Assembly (NCBI GenBank): GCA_017983795.1
Contig: JAGOAS010000013.1
Coordinates: forward strand, 1 to 64,000
DNA length: 64,000 nt
Source: Piscinibacter sp.
Lineage (GTDB): Bacteria > Pseudomonadota > Gammaproteobacteria > Burkholderiales > Burkholderiaceae_C
Direction of reading: 5' to 3'
Below, one piece after another: positions 56,106 through 64,000 of this stretch. How positions within the stretch are numbered: the stretch's first letter is position 1; each line of letters starts with the position of its first letter. A program made the position numbers and the translations under genes. The notes under the pieces are model-generated. The model worked only from the letters and a program-made list of their open reading frames with translations. It had not been told where the DNA came from and made no database searches.

Positions 56106-57566
56106 TCAGCGCGGCACGACGAAGGTCGACTTCTCGTGCACCTCGACCGCGCCGCCCGCCGCATCCGCCAGCCGCGTGATCGTGAATCGTAGCGGGTGCG
56201 CGCCGCTGCCCAGGCTCGCCGCCGTCTCGGGCGGCAGTTGCACCGCCACCGGCACCCAGCGCGCTTCGGTGGGCCCGACCTGCACCTCGGCGCGCGGCGC
56301 GCTCACCACCACGCCCGCCAAGCCGTCGACCTCGATGCGGAAGCGCTGCGGCGACTCCAGCGCGTTCATCAGCTGCAGCCGGTAGACGTTCTCGACGCGG
56401 CCGTCGTCCACCAGCCGCGCCAGGGCGCCGCGATCGCGCACGACGTCGACGCGGAAGGGCGTGCGCAGCGCCAGGCTGGCCGCGAAGGCGGCGACCACCA
56501 GCACCATGATCGCCGTGTAGATCAGCACGCGCGGCCGAAGCACGCGGCGGAACATCTGCTCGCGCGTCCACTGCTGCGCGATGCCGTTCTGCGTCGCGTA
56601 GCGGATCAGGCCGCGCGGATAGTCCATCTTGTCCATCACGCCGTCGCACACGTCGATGCAGGCGGCGCAGCCGATGCACTCGTATTGCAGGCCCTTGCGG
56701 ATGTCGATGCCGGTCGGGCAGACCTGCACGCACAGCGTGCAGTCGATGCACTCGCCCTTGCCCGCGTCCTTCAGCGCAGCGTGGCCCAGCGACTTCGGCC
56801 GCGAGCCGCGCGGCTCGCCACGCGCGGCGTCGTAGCTGATGATCATCGTGTCATGGTCGAACATCGCGCTCTGGAAGCGCGCGTACGGGCACATGTACTT
56901 GCAGACCTGCTCGCGCATGTAGCCGCCGTTGCCGTAGGTGGCGAAGCCGTAGAACAGGATCCAGAACCACTCCCACGGCCCGAAGCCGAGCGTGGGCACC
57001 GCCGCGGCCAGCTCGCGGATGGGCGTGAAGTAGCCGACGAAGGTGAAGCCCGTCCACAGGCCGAAGGCGATCCAGACGAACTGCTTGGCGCTCTTGCGCG
57101 CGATCTTCTCGCCGTTCCAGGGGCCGGCATCGAGCCTCATGCGCTTGGCGCGATCGCCCTCGATGCGGTTCTCGAACCACATGTAGATCTCGGTGTAGAC
57201 CGTCTGCGGGCAGGCATAGCCGCACCACAGGCGCCCGGCCACCGCGGTGAACAGGAACAGGCCGTAGGCCGAGAGGATCAGCAGCCCGGTGAGGTAGATG
57301 AAGTCCTGCGGGTACAGGACCAGCCCACCGATGTAGAAGCGGCGGGCGCCGAGGTCGAACAGCACGGCCTGGCGGCCGTTCCATTGCAGCCAGGGCAGCC
57401 CGTAGAAGAGCAGCTGGGTGGCCCAGACGAGCCCCCAGCGCCAGGTGGCGAACCAGCCGCTGACCGCACGGGCGTAGATCTTCTTCTGCGCGGCATACAG
57501 CGAGACGATCTCGCCGGCCGCATCGGGAGCGGAGGCCCCCTTGGCCGCCGCGTGCGTGTCAGTCAT
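56106..57566 (-). CDS. ccoG: Cytochrome c oxidase accessory protein CcoG
   Basis: The 486-aa membrane protein has four or five helices, a CGYACPQTVYTEIYMWFE motif and two ferredoxin-type clusters (CIDCTLCVQVCPTGIDIRKG and CIGCAACIDVC), then a C-terminal immunoglobulin-like domain (FixG_C). CcoG reduces copper for cbb3 oxidase assembly. It lies 14 bases after the ccoP stop and is part of the ccoNOQPG operon. Confidence 0.95.
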   Translation of the reverse strand: MTDTHAAAKGASAPDAAGEIVSLYAAQKKIYARAVSGWFATWRWGLVWATQLLFYGLPWLQWNGRQAVLFDLGARRFYIGGLVLYPQDFIYLTGLLILSAYGLFLFTAVAGRLWCGYACPQTVYTEIYMWFENRIEGDRAKRMRLDAGPWNGEKIARKSAKQFVWIAFGLWTGFTFVGYFTPIRELAAAVPTLGFGPWEWFWILFYGFATYGNGGYMREQVCKYMCPYARFQSAMFDHDTMIISYDAARGEPRGSRPKSLGHAALKDAGKGECIDCTLCVQVCPTGIDIRKGLQYECIGCAACIDVCDGVMDKMDYPRGLIRYATQNGIAQQWTREQMFRRVLRPRVLIYTAIMVLVVAAFAASLALRTPFRVDVVRDRGALARLVDDGRVENVYRLQLMNALESPQRFRIEVDGLAGVVVSAPRAEVQVGPTEARWVPVAVQLPPETAASLGSGAHPLRFTITRLADAAGGAVEVHEKSTFVVPR

Positions 57567-57580
57567 TCAGCCTTCCGTCG

Positions 57581-58495
57581 TTACTGGGTGCCGGCACCCT
57601 GGGCGAGGTTCCACACATAGGCCGCCAGCACGTGGATCTGGTCGGCGGTCATGCGCGAGGCCTGGGGCGGCATCACGTTGGTCTTGCCATTGTTGACCAT
57701 CGCGACGATCGCTTCCTCGCCCCAGCCGTGGAGCCAGACCTTGTCGGTCAGGTTCGGCGCGCCGAGGGCCTTCATGCCCTTGCCGTCCGGGCCGTGGCAG
57801 GCCGCGCAGGCGCCGAACTTGGGCTTGCCCAGCTGGGCGGCCAGTTCGTTGTGCGGACTGCCCGACAGGCTCAACACGTAGTTGGCGACGTTCTTGACGT
57901 CTTCCGACGTGCCGACCGCCGCGGCCATCGGGGGCATCATGCCCTGGCGGCCGTTGGTGATGGTCGCCTTGACCGCGTCGAACGAATCGGTCGCCAAGCG
58001 CGAGGCCACCGGCAGGGTCAGGTTGGGAAAGCCCTTGCTGCCCTTGGCATCGGAGCCATGGCACTGCGCGCAGTTGTTGATATACAGCCGCTCGCCGATC
58101 GCCATCGCCTGCGCGTCCTTGGCGAGTGCCTCGGGCGTCTGGCTGGTGAACTTCGCATACAGCGGCGCCATCGCCGCCTGGGCCTTGGCCTGCTCGGCCT
58201 CGAGCTGGCCGACGCTGGTCCAGCCGAGCTGCCCGCCGAAGCTGCCCAGGCCGGGGTAGAGCGCCAGATACAGCACCGCGAATACCACCGTGATCACGAA
58301 CAGGCCCATCCACCAGCGCGGCAGCGGGTTGTTCAGCTCGCGCAGGTCTTCGTCCCACACGTGGCCGGTGGTGTTGTCGCTGGCCATGACCTTGCGCCGG
58401 CTGGCGATGATCAGCAGCCCCAGGCAGGCCGCGAGGCCGAGGATGACGACGGCGGCGATGTAGATCGACCAGCCGTTGTTGATGAAGTCGCTCAT
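57581..58495 (-). CDS. ccoP: cbb3 cytochrome oxidase subunit III (CcoP)
   Basis: The 304-aa protein is the dihaem c-type subunit. It has one or two membrane helices, CAQCHGSDAKG and CAACHGPDGKG as haem-binding sites (CxxCH), and the methionine ligands in MPPMAAAV and NVMPPQASRM. The N-terminal VWDEDLRELNNPLPRWWMGL is the family signature. It overlaps ccoQ by four bases (ATGA). Confidence 0.96.
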   Translation of the reverse strand: MSDFINNGWSIYIAAVVILGLAACLGLLIIASRRKVMASDNTTGHVWDEDLRELNNPLPRWWMGLFVITVVFAVLYLALYPGLGSFGGQLGWTSVGQLEAEQAKAQAAMAPLYAKFTSQTPEALAKDAQAMAIGERLYINNCAQCHGSDAKGSKGFPNLTLPVASRLATDSFDAVKATITNGRQGMMPPMAAAVGTSEDVKNVANYVLSLSGSPHNELAAQLGKPKFGACAACHGPDGKGMKALGAPNLTDKVWLHGWGEEAIVAMVNNGKTNVMPPQASRMTADQIHVLAAYVWNLAQGAGTQ

Positions 58496-58668
58496 TGTTG
58501 GTTTCCTCCACGCAAGGCGCCGCCGGCGCCCTGCTCCTCGACGAAGGGCAGTTGGGCCGCCTCGTCGAACGCTGCACGGTTGTTGCGGGACCAGGCCCAG
58601 ACGATGATGCCCAGGAAGGCGATCATCGAGACCACGGTCATCAGGCTCCTGAGGTCATTGACGTCCAT
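58492..58668 (-). CDS. ccoQ: cbb3 oxidase small subunit CcoQ
   Basis: The 58-aa product MDVNDLRSLMTVVSMIAFLG has one membrane helix, then WAWSRNNRAAFDEAAQLPF, the usual CcoQ ending motif with AAxLPF. It stabilises the oxidase core. It was found by translating the gap between ccoO and ccoP: ATG 58668, 12 bases after the ccoO stop, and its stop overlaps the ccoP start. Confidence 0.9.
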   Translation of the reverse strand: MDVNDLRSLMTVVSMIAFLGIIVWAWSRNNRAAFDEAAQLPFVEEQGAGGALRGGNQQ

Positions 58669-58680
58669 GACGCGCCTCCC

Positions 58681-59310
58681 TCACTTGGCAGCCGAAGCCG
58701 TGCCGAGCACCTGCAGATACGCAACCACCGCATCCATCTCGGTCTTGCCCTTGACGTCGTCGCCGGCCTTGGCGATCTCGTCGTCGCTGTAGGGCACGCC
58801 GACCACGCGCAACGCCTTCATCTTGGGCGCCATGTCGGCCGGATCGATCGTGGACTTGTTGAGCCACGAATAGGCCGGCATGTTCGACTCGGGAACGAGG
58901 TCGCGCGGGTTGTTCAGGTGGATGCGGTGCCAGTCGTCGCTGTACTTGCCGCCGACGCGGTGCAGATCCGGGCCGGTGCGCTTGCTGCCCCACTGGAACG
59001 GATGGTCGTAGACGAACTCACCCGCCTTGGAGTACTCGCCGTAGCGCAGCGTCTCGGCTCGGAACGGGCGGATCATCTGCGAGTGGCAGTTGTAGCAGCC
59101 TTCGCGGATGTAGATGTCGCGCCCGGCCAGCTGCAGCGGCGTGTAGGGCTTGAGGCCCGGCGCCGCCGTGGTGGTCGACTTCTGGAAGAACAGCGGCACG
59201 ATCTCGACGAGGCCGCCCACGGCGACCACGAGCAGGATCAGCACGATCATCAGGAAGTTGTTGGTCTCGATCTTCTCGTGCGAGAGACCGGTGGCTTGGT
59301 TGTTTGCCAT
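58681..59310 (-). CDS. ccoO: cbb3 cytochrome oxidase subunit II (CcoO)
   Basis: The 209-aa monohaem cytochrome subunit has an N-terminal membrane anchor ([20 protein letters not shown]), the haem site [14 protein letters not shown] (CxxCH) and a methionine ligand in [10 protein letters not shown]. It follows ccoN by 21 bases and passes electrons from CcoP to CcoN. Confidence 0.96.
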   Translation of the reverse strand: MANNQATGLSHEKIETNNFLMIVLILLVVAVGGLVEIVPLFFQKSTTTAAPGLKPYTPLQLAGRDIYIREGCYNCHSQMIRPFRAETLRYGEYSKAGEFVYDHPFQWGSKRTGPDLHRVGGKYSDDWHRIHLNNPRDLVPESNMPAYSWLNKSTIDPADMAPKMKALRVVGVPYSDDEIAKAGDDVKGKTEMDAVVAYLQVLGTASAAK

Positions 59311-59331
59311 TTGTTCGGTACTCCTCGAGGT

Positions 59332-60780
59332 TCAGGCGTGCGCCGCGACGGCGGGCACGGGCACGGGCTCGTACTTGCCGGTGGTGGCCGTCTTGATCGT
59401 GTTCCAGCCCATGATCACCATGCCGGTCAGGTACAGCAGGCCGCCGGTCAGGCGGATCACGTAGAACGGGAACGTCGCCTTCACGCTCTCGACGAAGCTG
59501 TAGACCAGCGTGCCGTCGGGGTTGATCGCACGCCACATCAGGCCCTGCATCACGCCGGCGATCCACATCGCGGCGATGTAGAGCACGATGCCGATGGTGG
59601 CGATCCAGAAGTGCAGCTCGATGGCGCGCGTGCTGTACATGGTCTTGCGGCCGAACATGCGCGGGATCAGGTAGTACAGCGTGCCCATCGACACCAGGCC
59701 CACCCAGCCGAGCGCGCCGCTGTGCACGTGGCCGACGGTCCAGTCGGTGTAGTGAGACAGCGCGTTGACCGTCTTGATCGACATCATCGGGCCTTCGAAG
59801 GTCGACATGCCGTAGAACGACAGCGAGACGATCAGGAACTTCAGGATCGGGTCGTCACGCAGTTTGTGCCAGGCGCCCGAGAGCGTCATGATGCCGTTGA
59901 TCATGCCGCCCCAGGACGGCGCCAGCAGCACCAGCGAGAACAGCATGCCCACGCTCTGCGCCCAGTCGGGCAGCGCGGTGTAGTGCAGGTGGTGCGGGCC
60001 GGCCCACATGTACGTGAAGATCAGCGCCCAGAAGTGCACGATCGACAGGCGATACGAGTAGACGGGGCGCTCGGCCTGCTTGGGAATGAAGTAATACATC
60101 ATCCCCAGGAAGCCCGCGGTCAGGAAGAAGCCGACCGCGTTATGGCCGTACCACCACTGCACCATCGCGTCCTGCACCCCGGCGTAGGCCGAGTAGCTCT
60201 TGGTCAGGCTGACGGGAATGGCGGCGCTGTTGACGATGTGCAGCAGCGCCACGGTCAGGATGAAGGCGCCGAAGAACCAGTTCGCCACGTAGATGTGGCG
60301 CACCTTGCGCGTGCCGACGGTACCGAAGAAGACGATGGCATAGGACACCCACACGATCGCGATCAGGATGTCGATCGGCCACTCGAGCTCGGCGTATTCC
60401 TTGGCCTGGGTGAAGCCCAGCGGCAGCGAGATCGCCGCCGCCACGATCACCAGTTGCCAGCCCCAGAAGGTGAACCAGGCGAGCTTGCCGGCGAACAGCG
60501 GAACCTGCGAAGTGCGCTGCACGACGAAATAGCTCGAGGCGAACAGCGCGCAGCCGCCGAAGGCGAAGATCACCGCGTTGGTGTGCAGCGGCCGCAAGCG
60601 GCCGTAGCTCAGCCAGGGGATCCCCAGATTGAGTTCGGGCCAAGTGAGCTGCGCGGCGATGATGACGCCGACCAGCATGCCCACGATGCCCCATAGCACC
60701 GCAGCGAGCGAAAACGCCCTCACCACGGCGTCGTTGTAGACCGGCCCGCTCTTCGCGGCCGCCGACGCGTTGTTGACCAT
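59332..60780 (-). CDS. ccoN: cbb3 cytochrome oxidase subunit I (CcoN)
   Basis: The 482-aa catalytic subunit has twelve membrane helices and the histidines for haem b, haem b3 and Cu[61 protein letters not shown] and [12 protein letters not shown]. It reduces oxygen with very high affinity. ATG 60780 follows AAGGAG; the frame further upstream is rejected. The FNR box at 60852 lies 72 bases upstream. Confidence 0.97.
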   Translation of the reverse strand: MVNNASAAAKSGPVYNDAVVRAFSLAAVLWGIVGMLVGVIIAAQLTWPELNLGIPWLSYGRLRPLHTNAVIFAFGGCALFASSYFVVQRTSQVPLFAGKLAWFTFWGWQLVIVAAAISLPLGFTQAKEYAELEWPIDILIAIVWVSYAIVFFGTVGTRKVRHIYVANWFFGAFILTVALLHIVNSAAIPVSLTKSYSAYAGVQDAMVQWWYGHNAVGFFLTAGFLGMMYYFIPKQAERPVYSYRLSIVHFWALIFTYMWAGPHHLHYTALPDWAQSVGMLFSLVLLAPSWGGMINGIMTLSGAWHKLRDDPILKFLIVSLSFYGMSTFEGPMMSIKTVNALSHYTDWTVGHVHSGALGWVGLVSMGTLYYLIPRMFGRKTMYSTRAIELHFWIATIGIVLYIAAMWIAGVMQGLMWRAINPDGTLVYSFVESVKATFPFYVIRLTGGLLYLTGMVIMGWNTIKTATTGKYEPVPVPAVAAHA

Positions 60781-60842
60781 CGGGATCACTCCTTCCTTGG
60801 CTGTTCTGTTTCCGGATGAAATCATTGTTCCGCTCAGGGTCA

Positions 60843-61031
60843 TTATTGAACTTGATCGCTGTCAACTTTTCCCGAAGGCGGGAAGCGGGCTGTGTCGTCT
60901 GCGCCGAGGATGCGTTCGCCCTCGCGCTCCAGGTCGTCGAACTGCCCGGAATTGAGCGCCCAGGCGAAGATGCCGATCACCGCGAACACCAGCACGACGG
61001 ACAGCGGGATGAGGATGAAGAGGATGTCCAT
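60843..61031 (-). CDS. ccoS: cbb3 oxidase maturation protein CcoS
   Basis: The 62-aa product [20 protein letters not shown] has a single membrane helix followed by [20 protein letters not shown], the CcoS signature (W-x-x-x-x-G-Q-F-D-D-L-E-x-x-x). It is needed for inserting cofactors into CcoN. It lies five bases after the ccoI stop. Its last codons overlap the FNR box that controls ccoN. Confidence 0.93.
   Translation of the reverse strand: MDILFILIPLSVVLVFAVIGIFAWALNSGQFDDLEREGERILGADDTARFPPSGKVDSDQVQ
60852..60865 (-). promoter_or_regulatory. FNR box upstream of ccoN, inside ccoS
   Basis: Read on the minus strand, TTGACAGCGATCAA matches TTGAT-x4-ATCAA with one mismatch. It lies within the last codons of ccoS, 72 bases upstream of the ccoN ATG, a suitable distance for FNR activation of ccoNOQP. 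Confidence 0.85.
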
Positions 61032-61036
61032 GCCGA

Positions 61037-63337
61037 TCAGCCCTGCCCCGGCGCCGGCGCCAGCTGGGCCACGCGCAGCGCGTTGAGCACCACCAGCAGC
61101 GAGCTCGAAGCCATGCCGATGCCCGCGGCCCAGGGCGGCAGCCAGCCGACCAGCGCGAGCGGCACGCAGGCCGCGTTGTAGAGCGCCGCCCAGGCCAGGT
61201 TCTGGCGGATCACCCGCAGCGTGCGGCGGCCCTGGCGGCGCGCCAGCAGCACGTCGCCGAGACGCTCGCCGAGCAGCACCACGTCGGCGCCGCCGCGCGC
61301 CACGGCCGAACCGTGGGCGAAGGCGAACGACACATCGGCGCGCGCCAGCACCGGCGCGTCGTTCAGGCCGTCGCCGACCATCGCCACGCGCCGGCCCTGG
61401 GCCTGCCAGGCGGCCACCGCCGCGAGCTTGTCGGCTGGCGTGGCGCCGCCCTGGACCTCGGTGATGCCCAGCCGCTGCGCCAGCGCGGCGGCACGCGCGG
61501 GCGCGTCGCCGGACAGCAGCGCGAGCTGGATGCCTTCGGCGCGCAGGGCCGCGATGGTCGCGAGGGCATCGTCGCGCAGTTGCTCGCGCAGCACGAAAGC
61601 CGCCTGCGCATCGCCCACCGGGCCGAAGCACAGCGCGCCCTCGGGAACGTCGGTCGAATCCGCCAGCTTCGCATCGACCCAGGCGCGCCGGCCGAGGCGC
61701 CAGCGCGTGCCGTCGGCTGCCGCCGCTTCCAGGCCCTGCCCGGGCACTTCCTCGACCTCGTGCCAGGCCGGCCCGCGTGCCGCGTCGCCGGCGGCGCCCA
61801 CCAGGGCCCGCGAGGCTGGGTGCGTGGAGAGTTCGGCCAGCGACGCCGCCCGGCCGAGCAGCGCCGCGGCGTCGCCGCCCGCGCCGAGCACCAGCGTGTC
61901 GCCGAGCTCGAGGCGATCGCGTGTCAAGGTACCGGTCTTGTCGAACACCACCATGTCGATGCCGGCCAGCCCTTCGAGCGCCTCGATACGCTGCAGCAGC
62001 ACGCCGCGCCGCGCCAGCGCGCCGGTGGCGGCGAGCAGCGCCGAGGGCGCGGCCAGCGACAGCGCGCAGGGACAGGTGACGATCAGCACCGACACGGCCA
62101 CCCACAGCGCCCGCGACGGATCGATCATCGACCACACCGCGGCCGCGCCCGCGGCCAGCGCGAGCACGGCCCAGAGGAAGGGTCCGGCAAAACGTTCGGC
62201 CTGCTGCACGAGGCGCGGCCGCTGCGTCAGCGCGCTGCGCATCAGCGCCACGATGCCGGCCTGGCGCGTGTCCTCGCCGAGGCGCAGCACCTGCATCAGC
62301 ACCGGCGCGCGCAGATTCAGGCTGCCCGCCACCAGTTCGTCGCCGGGCTGCTTGGCCACCGGCTCGGACTCGCCCGTGAGCAGCGCCTCGTCGGCCAGGC
62401 TGCGCCCTTCGAGCAGCACGCCGTCGGCCGGGAAGGCCTGGCCCGCGGCGACGCGCACGCGGTCGCCGGCGGCCAGCCGCGCGATCGCCACCAGTTCGAC
62501 GCCGCCGTCGGCCCGCACGCGCTCGACGCTGTCGGGCAGCCGCGCCGTGCCGGCTTCCAGCGAGAGCGCCACCTTGTGCCGCGCGCGCAGCTCCAGCCAG
62601 CGCCCGCCGAGCAGGAAGAAGACGAACATCGTCAGCGAATCGAAATAGACCTCGTGGCCGAAGATGCCGCCGGGATCGAAGGTCGCGCCCGAGCTGGCGA
62701 TGAAGGTCACGGCGATGCCCAGCGACACCGGCACGTCCATGCCGAGCCGGCCGTGGCGCAGGCTGTTCCAGGCGCCGCTGAAGAAGGGCCCGGCCGAGAA
62801 CAGCAGCACCGGCAGGCTGAGCAGCCAGCTGGCCCATTGCAGCAGGCGCAGCATGTCGGGCGTGATGTCGCCGGGCTCCGAGACGTAGGCCGGCGTCGCG
62901 TACATCATCACCTGCATCATGCAGAAGCCGGCCACGAACAGCCGCCACAGCGCCTTGCGCTGCTCGGCCTCGCGCTGGGCGCGCGCGCTCGCGGCCGCGT
63001 CGGGCACGGCGCCGTAGCCGGCGCGGCGCACCGCCTCGACCAGCGCCGAGGCGCGGGTGCGCAGCGGATCCCAGCGCACCAGCGCGAGCGCGGTGGCGCT
63101 GTGCACGCGCGCCTCGAGCACGCCGTCGACCCCTTGAAGCGCCGTCTCGATCAGGCCGGCGCAGGCGGCGCAGTACATGCCGGAGACGCGGAACTGCGAG
63201 GTTGCCTCGCGCGCCCCGCCCTGGGCCTGCGAAAAGGTCGTGAACGACGCCTGGGTCAGCGGATCGTCGAGCGCGCGCAGGTCGGCGTCGACCGCGCCCG
63301 CGACAGCGCGTTCACTCAATACGGAGGCCACCGCCAT
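61037..63337 (-). CDS. ccoI: Copper-exporting-type P1B ATPase CcoI
   Basis: The 766-aa protein has an N-terminal metal-binding domain with MYCAACAGLIE (CxxC), eight membrane helices, the intramembrane VTCPCALSLAAPSA site (CPC), the phosphorylation site VVFDKTGTLTRDRLE and MVGDGLNDAPVLARADVSFA. CcoI-type ATPases deliver copper for cbb3 oxidase assembly rather than for resistance; the adjoining ccoS and ccoN support this role. It precedes ccoS by five bases. Confidence 0.95.
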   Translation of the reverse strand: MAVASVLSERAVAGAVDADLRALDDPLTQASFTTFSQAQGGAREATSQFRVSGMYCAACAGLIETALQGVDGVLEARVHSATALALVRWDPLRTRASALVEAVRRAGYGAVPDAAASARAQREAEQRKALWRLFVAGFCMMQVMMYATPAYVSEPGDITPDMLRLLQWASWLLSLPVLLFSAGPFFSGAWNSLRHGRLGMDVPVSLGIAVTFIASSGATFDPGGIFGHEVYFDSLTMFVFFLLGGRWLELRARHKVALSLEAGTARLPDSVERVRADGGVELVAIARLAAGDRVRVAAGQAFPADGVLLEGRSLADEALLTGESEPVAKQPGDELVAGSLNLRAPVLMQVLRLGEDTRQAGIVALMRSALTQRPRLVQQAERFAGPFLWAVLALAAGAAAVWSMIDPSRALWVAVSVLIVTCPCALSLAAPSALLAATGALARRGVLLQRIEALEGLAGIDMVVFDKTGTLTRDRLELGDTLVLGAGGDAAALLGRAASLAELSTHPASRALVGAAGDAARGPAWHEVEEVPGQGLEAAAADGTRWRLGRRAWVDAKLADSTDVPEGALCFGPVGDAQAAFVLREQLRDDALATIAALRAEGIQLALLSGDAPARAAALAQRLGITEVQGGATPADKLAAVAAWQAQGRRVAMVGDGLNDAPVLARADVSFAFAHGSAVARGGADVVLLGERLGDVLLARRQGRRTLRVIRQNLAWAALYNAACVPLALVGWLPPWAAGIGMASSSLLVVLNALRVAQLAPAPGQG

Positions 63338-63365
63338 AATCTAGCCGCCGCCCTCGGACACTCGC

Positions 63366-63830
63366 ATGACACGCATCAAGCCACGAACCCTCCTCGCTGT
63401 CCAGATCCTGGCCGGCGCGCTCGCTTGCGGCGCCGTTTTCGCGCAGGACCGCCCGCAGCGGCTGGCGAGCACCCAGCTCACCGCGGGCTTCCATCTGATC
63501 AATGCCGAGGTGGCGAGCACTCAGGAGCAGCGCGCCATCGGCCTGATGAACCGCCCGACCATGCCGGCCAACGACGGCATGCTGTTCGTCTTCGAGCAGC
63601 CCGGCGAGCAGTGCTTCTGGATGAAGAACACGCTGCTGCCGCTGTCGATCGCTTTCCTCGACGAGGACGGCAGCATCGTCAACATCGCCGACATGAAGCC
63701 GCAGACGCTCGACTCGCACTGCTCGGCCAAGCCGGTGCGCTTCGCCCTCGAGATGAACCAGGGCTGGTTTGCCAAGCGCGCCCTCAAGCCCGGTACCCGG
63801 CTCAAGGGCGCGCCCTTCGGCAGCCGCTGA
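63366..63830 (+). CDS. DUF192-family secreted protein
   Basis: The 154-aa protein has a signal peptide (MTRIKPRTLLAVQILAGALA, cut near VFA-QDR) and a DUF192 domain with STQEQRAIGLMNRPTMPAND, GMLFVFEQPGEQCFWMKNTL and ADMKPQTLDSHCSAKPVRFA. The family is widespread in the periplasm of bacteria and archaea; its biochemical role is unknown. It diverges from ccoI with 28 bases between starts. Confidence 0.88.
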   Translation: MTRIKPRTLLAVQILAGALACGAVFAQDRPQRLASTQLTAGFHLINAEVASTQEQRAIGLMNRPTMPANDGMLFVFEQPGEQCFWMKNTLLPLSIAFLDEDGSIVNIADMKPQTLDSHCSAKPVRFALEMNQGWFAKRALKPGTRLKGAPFGSR

Positions 63831-63855
63831 ACGCGGCGCGCGCGACTTCGCCGGA

Positions 63856-64000
63856 TCAGGCGAAATTCTTCTGCGCGAACTCCCAGTTCACCAGCTTGTC
63901 GAGGAAGGTCTCGACGAACTTCTGGCGCAGGTTGCGGTAGTCGATGTAGTAGGCGTGCTCCCACACGTCGACCGTCAGCAGCGCCTTGTCGGCCGTCGTC
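63856..64000 (-). CDS. sodB: Superoxide dismutase (Fe/Mn type), C-terminal end
   Basis: Only the last 48 codons are in the window. They read [20 protein letters not shown] then [28 protein letters not shown] carries the last two metal ligands, D and H, of Fe/Mn superoxide dismutases; the rest of the tail closely fits the iron-type SodB of Burkholderiales. The protein would convert superoxide to peroxide in the cytoplasm. The stop is at 63856 and the start lies beyond the right edge. Confidence 0.9.
   Translation of the reverse strand, partial: TTADKALLTVDVWEHAYYIDYRNLRQKFVETFLDKLVNWEFAQKNFA

Noticed and set aside
58495-60696. 733-aa plus-strand ORF opposite ccoO and ccoN
   Set aside because: Long only because of GC bias; it is antisense to clear cbb3 oxidase genes and has no domain.
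61313-63940. 875-aa plus-strand ORF opposite ccoI
   Set aside because: Low-complexity antisense shadow of the P-type ATPase that continues across the DUF192 gene in another frame.

Overview
The window is GC-rich DNA of a betaproteobacterium, most likely of the order Burkholderiales. The evidence is gene order: surE-pcm-nlpD-rpoS, mltG-tmk-holB-pilZ-tatD, cysS-alkA-accA-tilS-lysC next to tRNA-Ser, clpS-clpA, and ccoNOQP-ccoG beside ccoS-ccoI, fnr and hemN. I could not search databases, so the genus is not called.

1 to about 19,411 is the distal end of an integrated mobile element. It starts with remnants of an ICE conjugation module of the PFGI-1/SXT type: a lytic transglycosylase (partial), a TraI_2/MobH relaxase-like protein whose metal-binding histidines look lost, the coupling protein TraD, and a DUF4400 membrane protein. 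The type IV secretion genes expected next are absent. Instead there is a small excisionase-like HTH gene and a nine- to ten-ORF co-directional operon (4585-19195). The element ends at a 28-bp copy of the 3' end of tRNA-His (19384-19411), the expected footprint of tRNA-targeted integration; no integrase lies at this end.

The operon is the most novel part of the window. It encodes a 1086-aa protein with a GTPase-like P-loop, a CbbX-type AAA+ ATPase, five or six large proteins I do not recognise, a protein whose C-terminal half resembles a gp27/gp5 (VgrG) hub-spike, and finally a PAAR-like spike-tip protein. I see no sheath, inner tube, T6SS membrane complex or nuclease. Its leucine codons are mostly CTC, whereas both the ICE module and the chromosome prefer CTG, and several start codons lack a Shine-Dalgarno sequence. 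It therefore looks like recently acquired cargo.

19,412 to 64,000 is chromosomal. 19.4-23.6 kb holds a NarL-type two-component pair and a quinone oxidoreductase. 23.7-27.2 kb is the stationary-phase and repair operon ending in rpoS. 27.3-33.6 kb holds metabolic genes, a YbgC-GNAT fusion, ygfZ and mltG. A 268-bp MITE-like element with three nested perfect inverted repeats separates mltG from tmk-holB-pilZ-tatD. 36.8-38.8 kb is a patch of small genes, including a 27-codon ORF directly behind a near-consensus LexA box. 38.7-47.9 kb holds housekeeping genes for amino acids, lipid, tRNA, protein folding and lipid A. 47.9-52.4 kb is clpA-clpS, a cold-shock gene and icd. 52.5-63.3 kb is the microaerobic respiration locus: hemN and fnr diverge around an FNR box, and a second FNR box lies inside the 3' end of ccoS, upstream of ccoNOQP-ccoG. 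The window ends in DUF192 and the 3' end of sodB.
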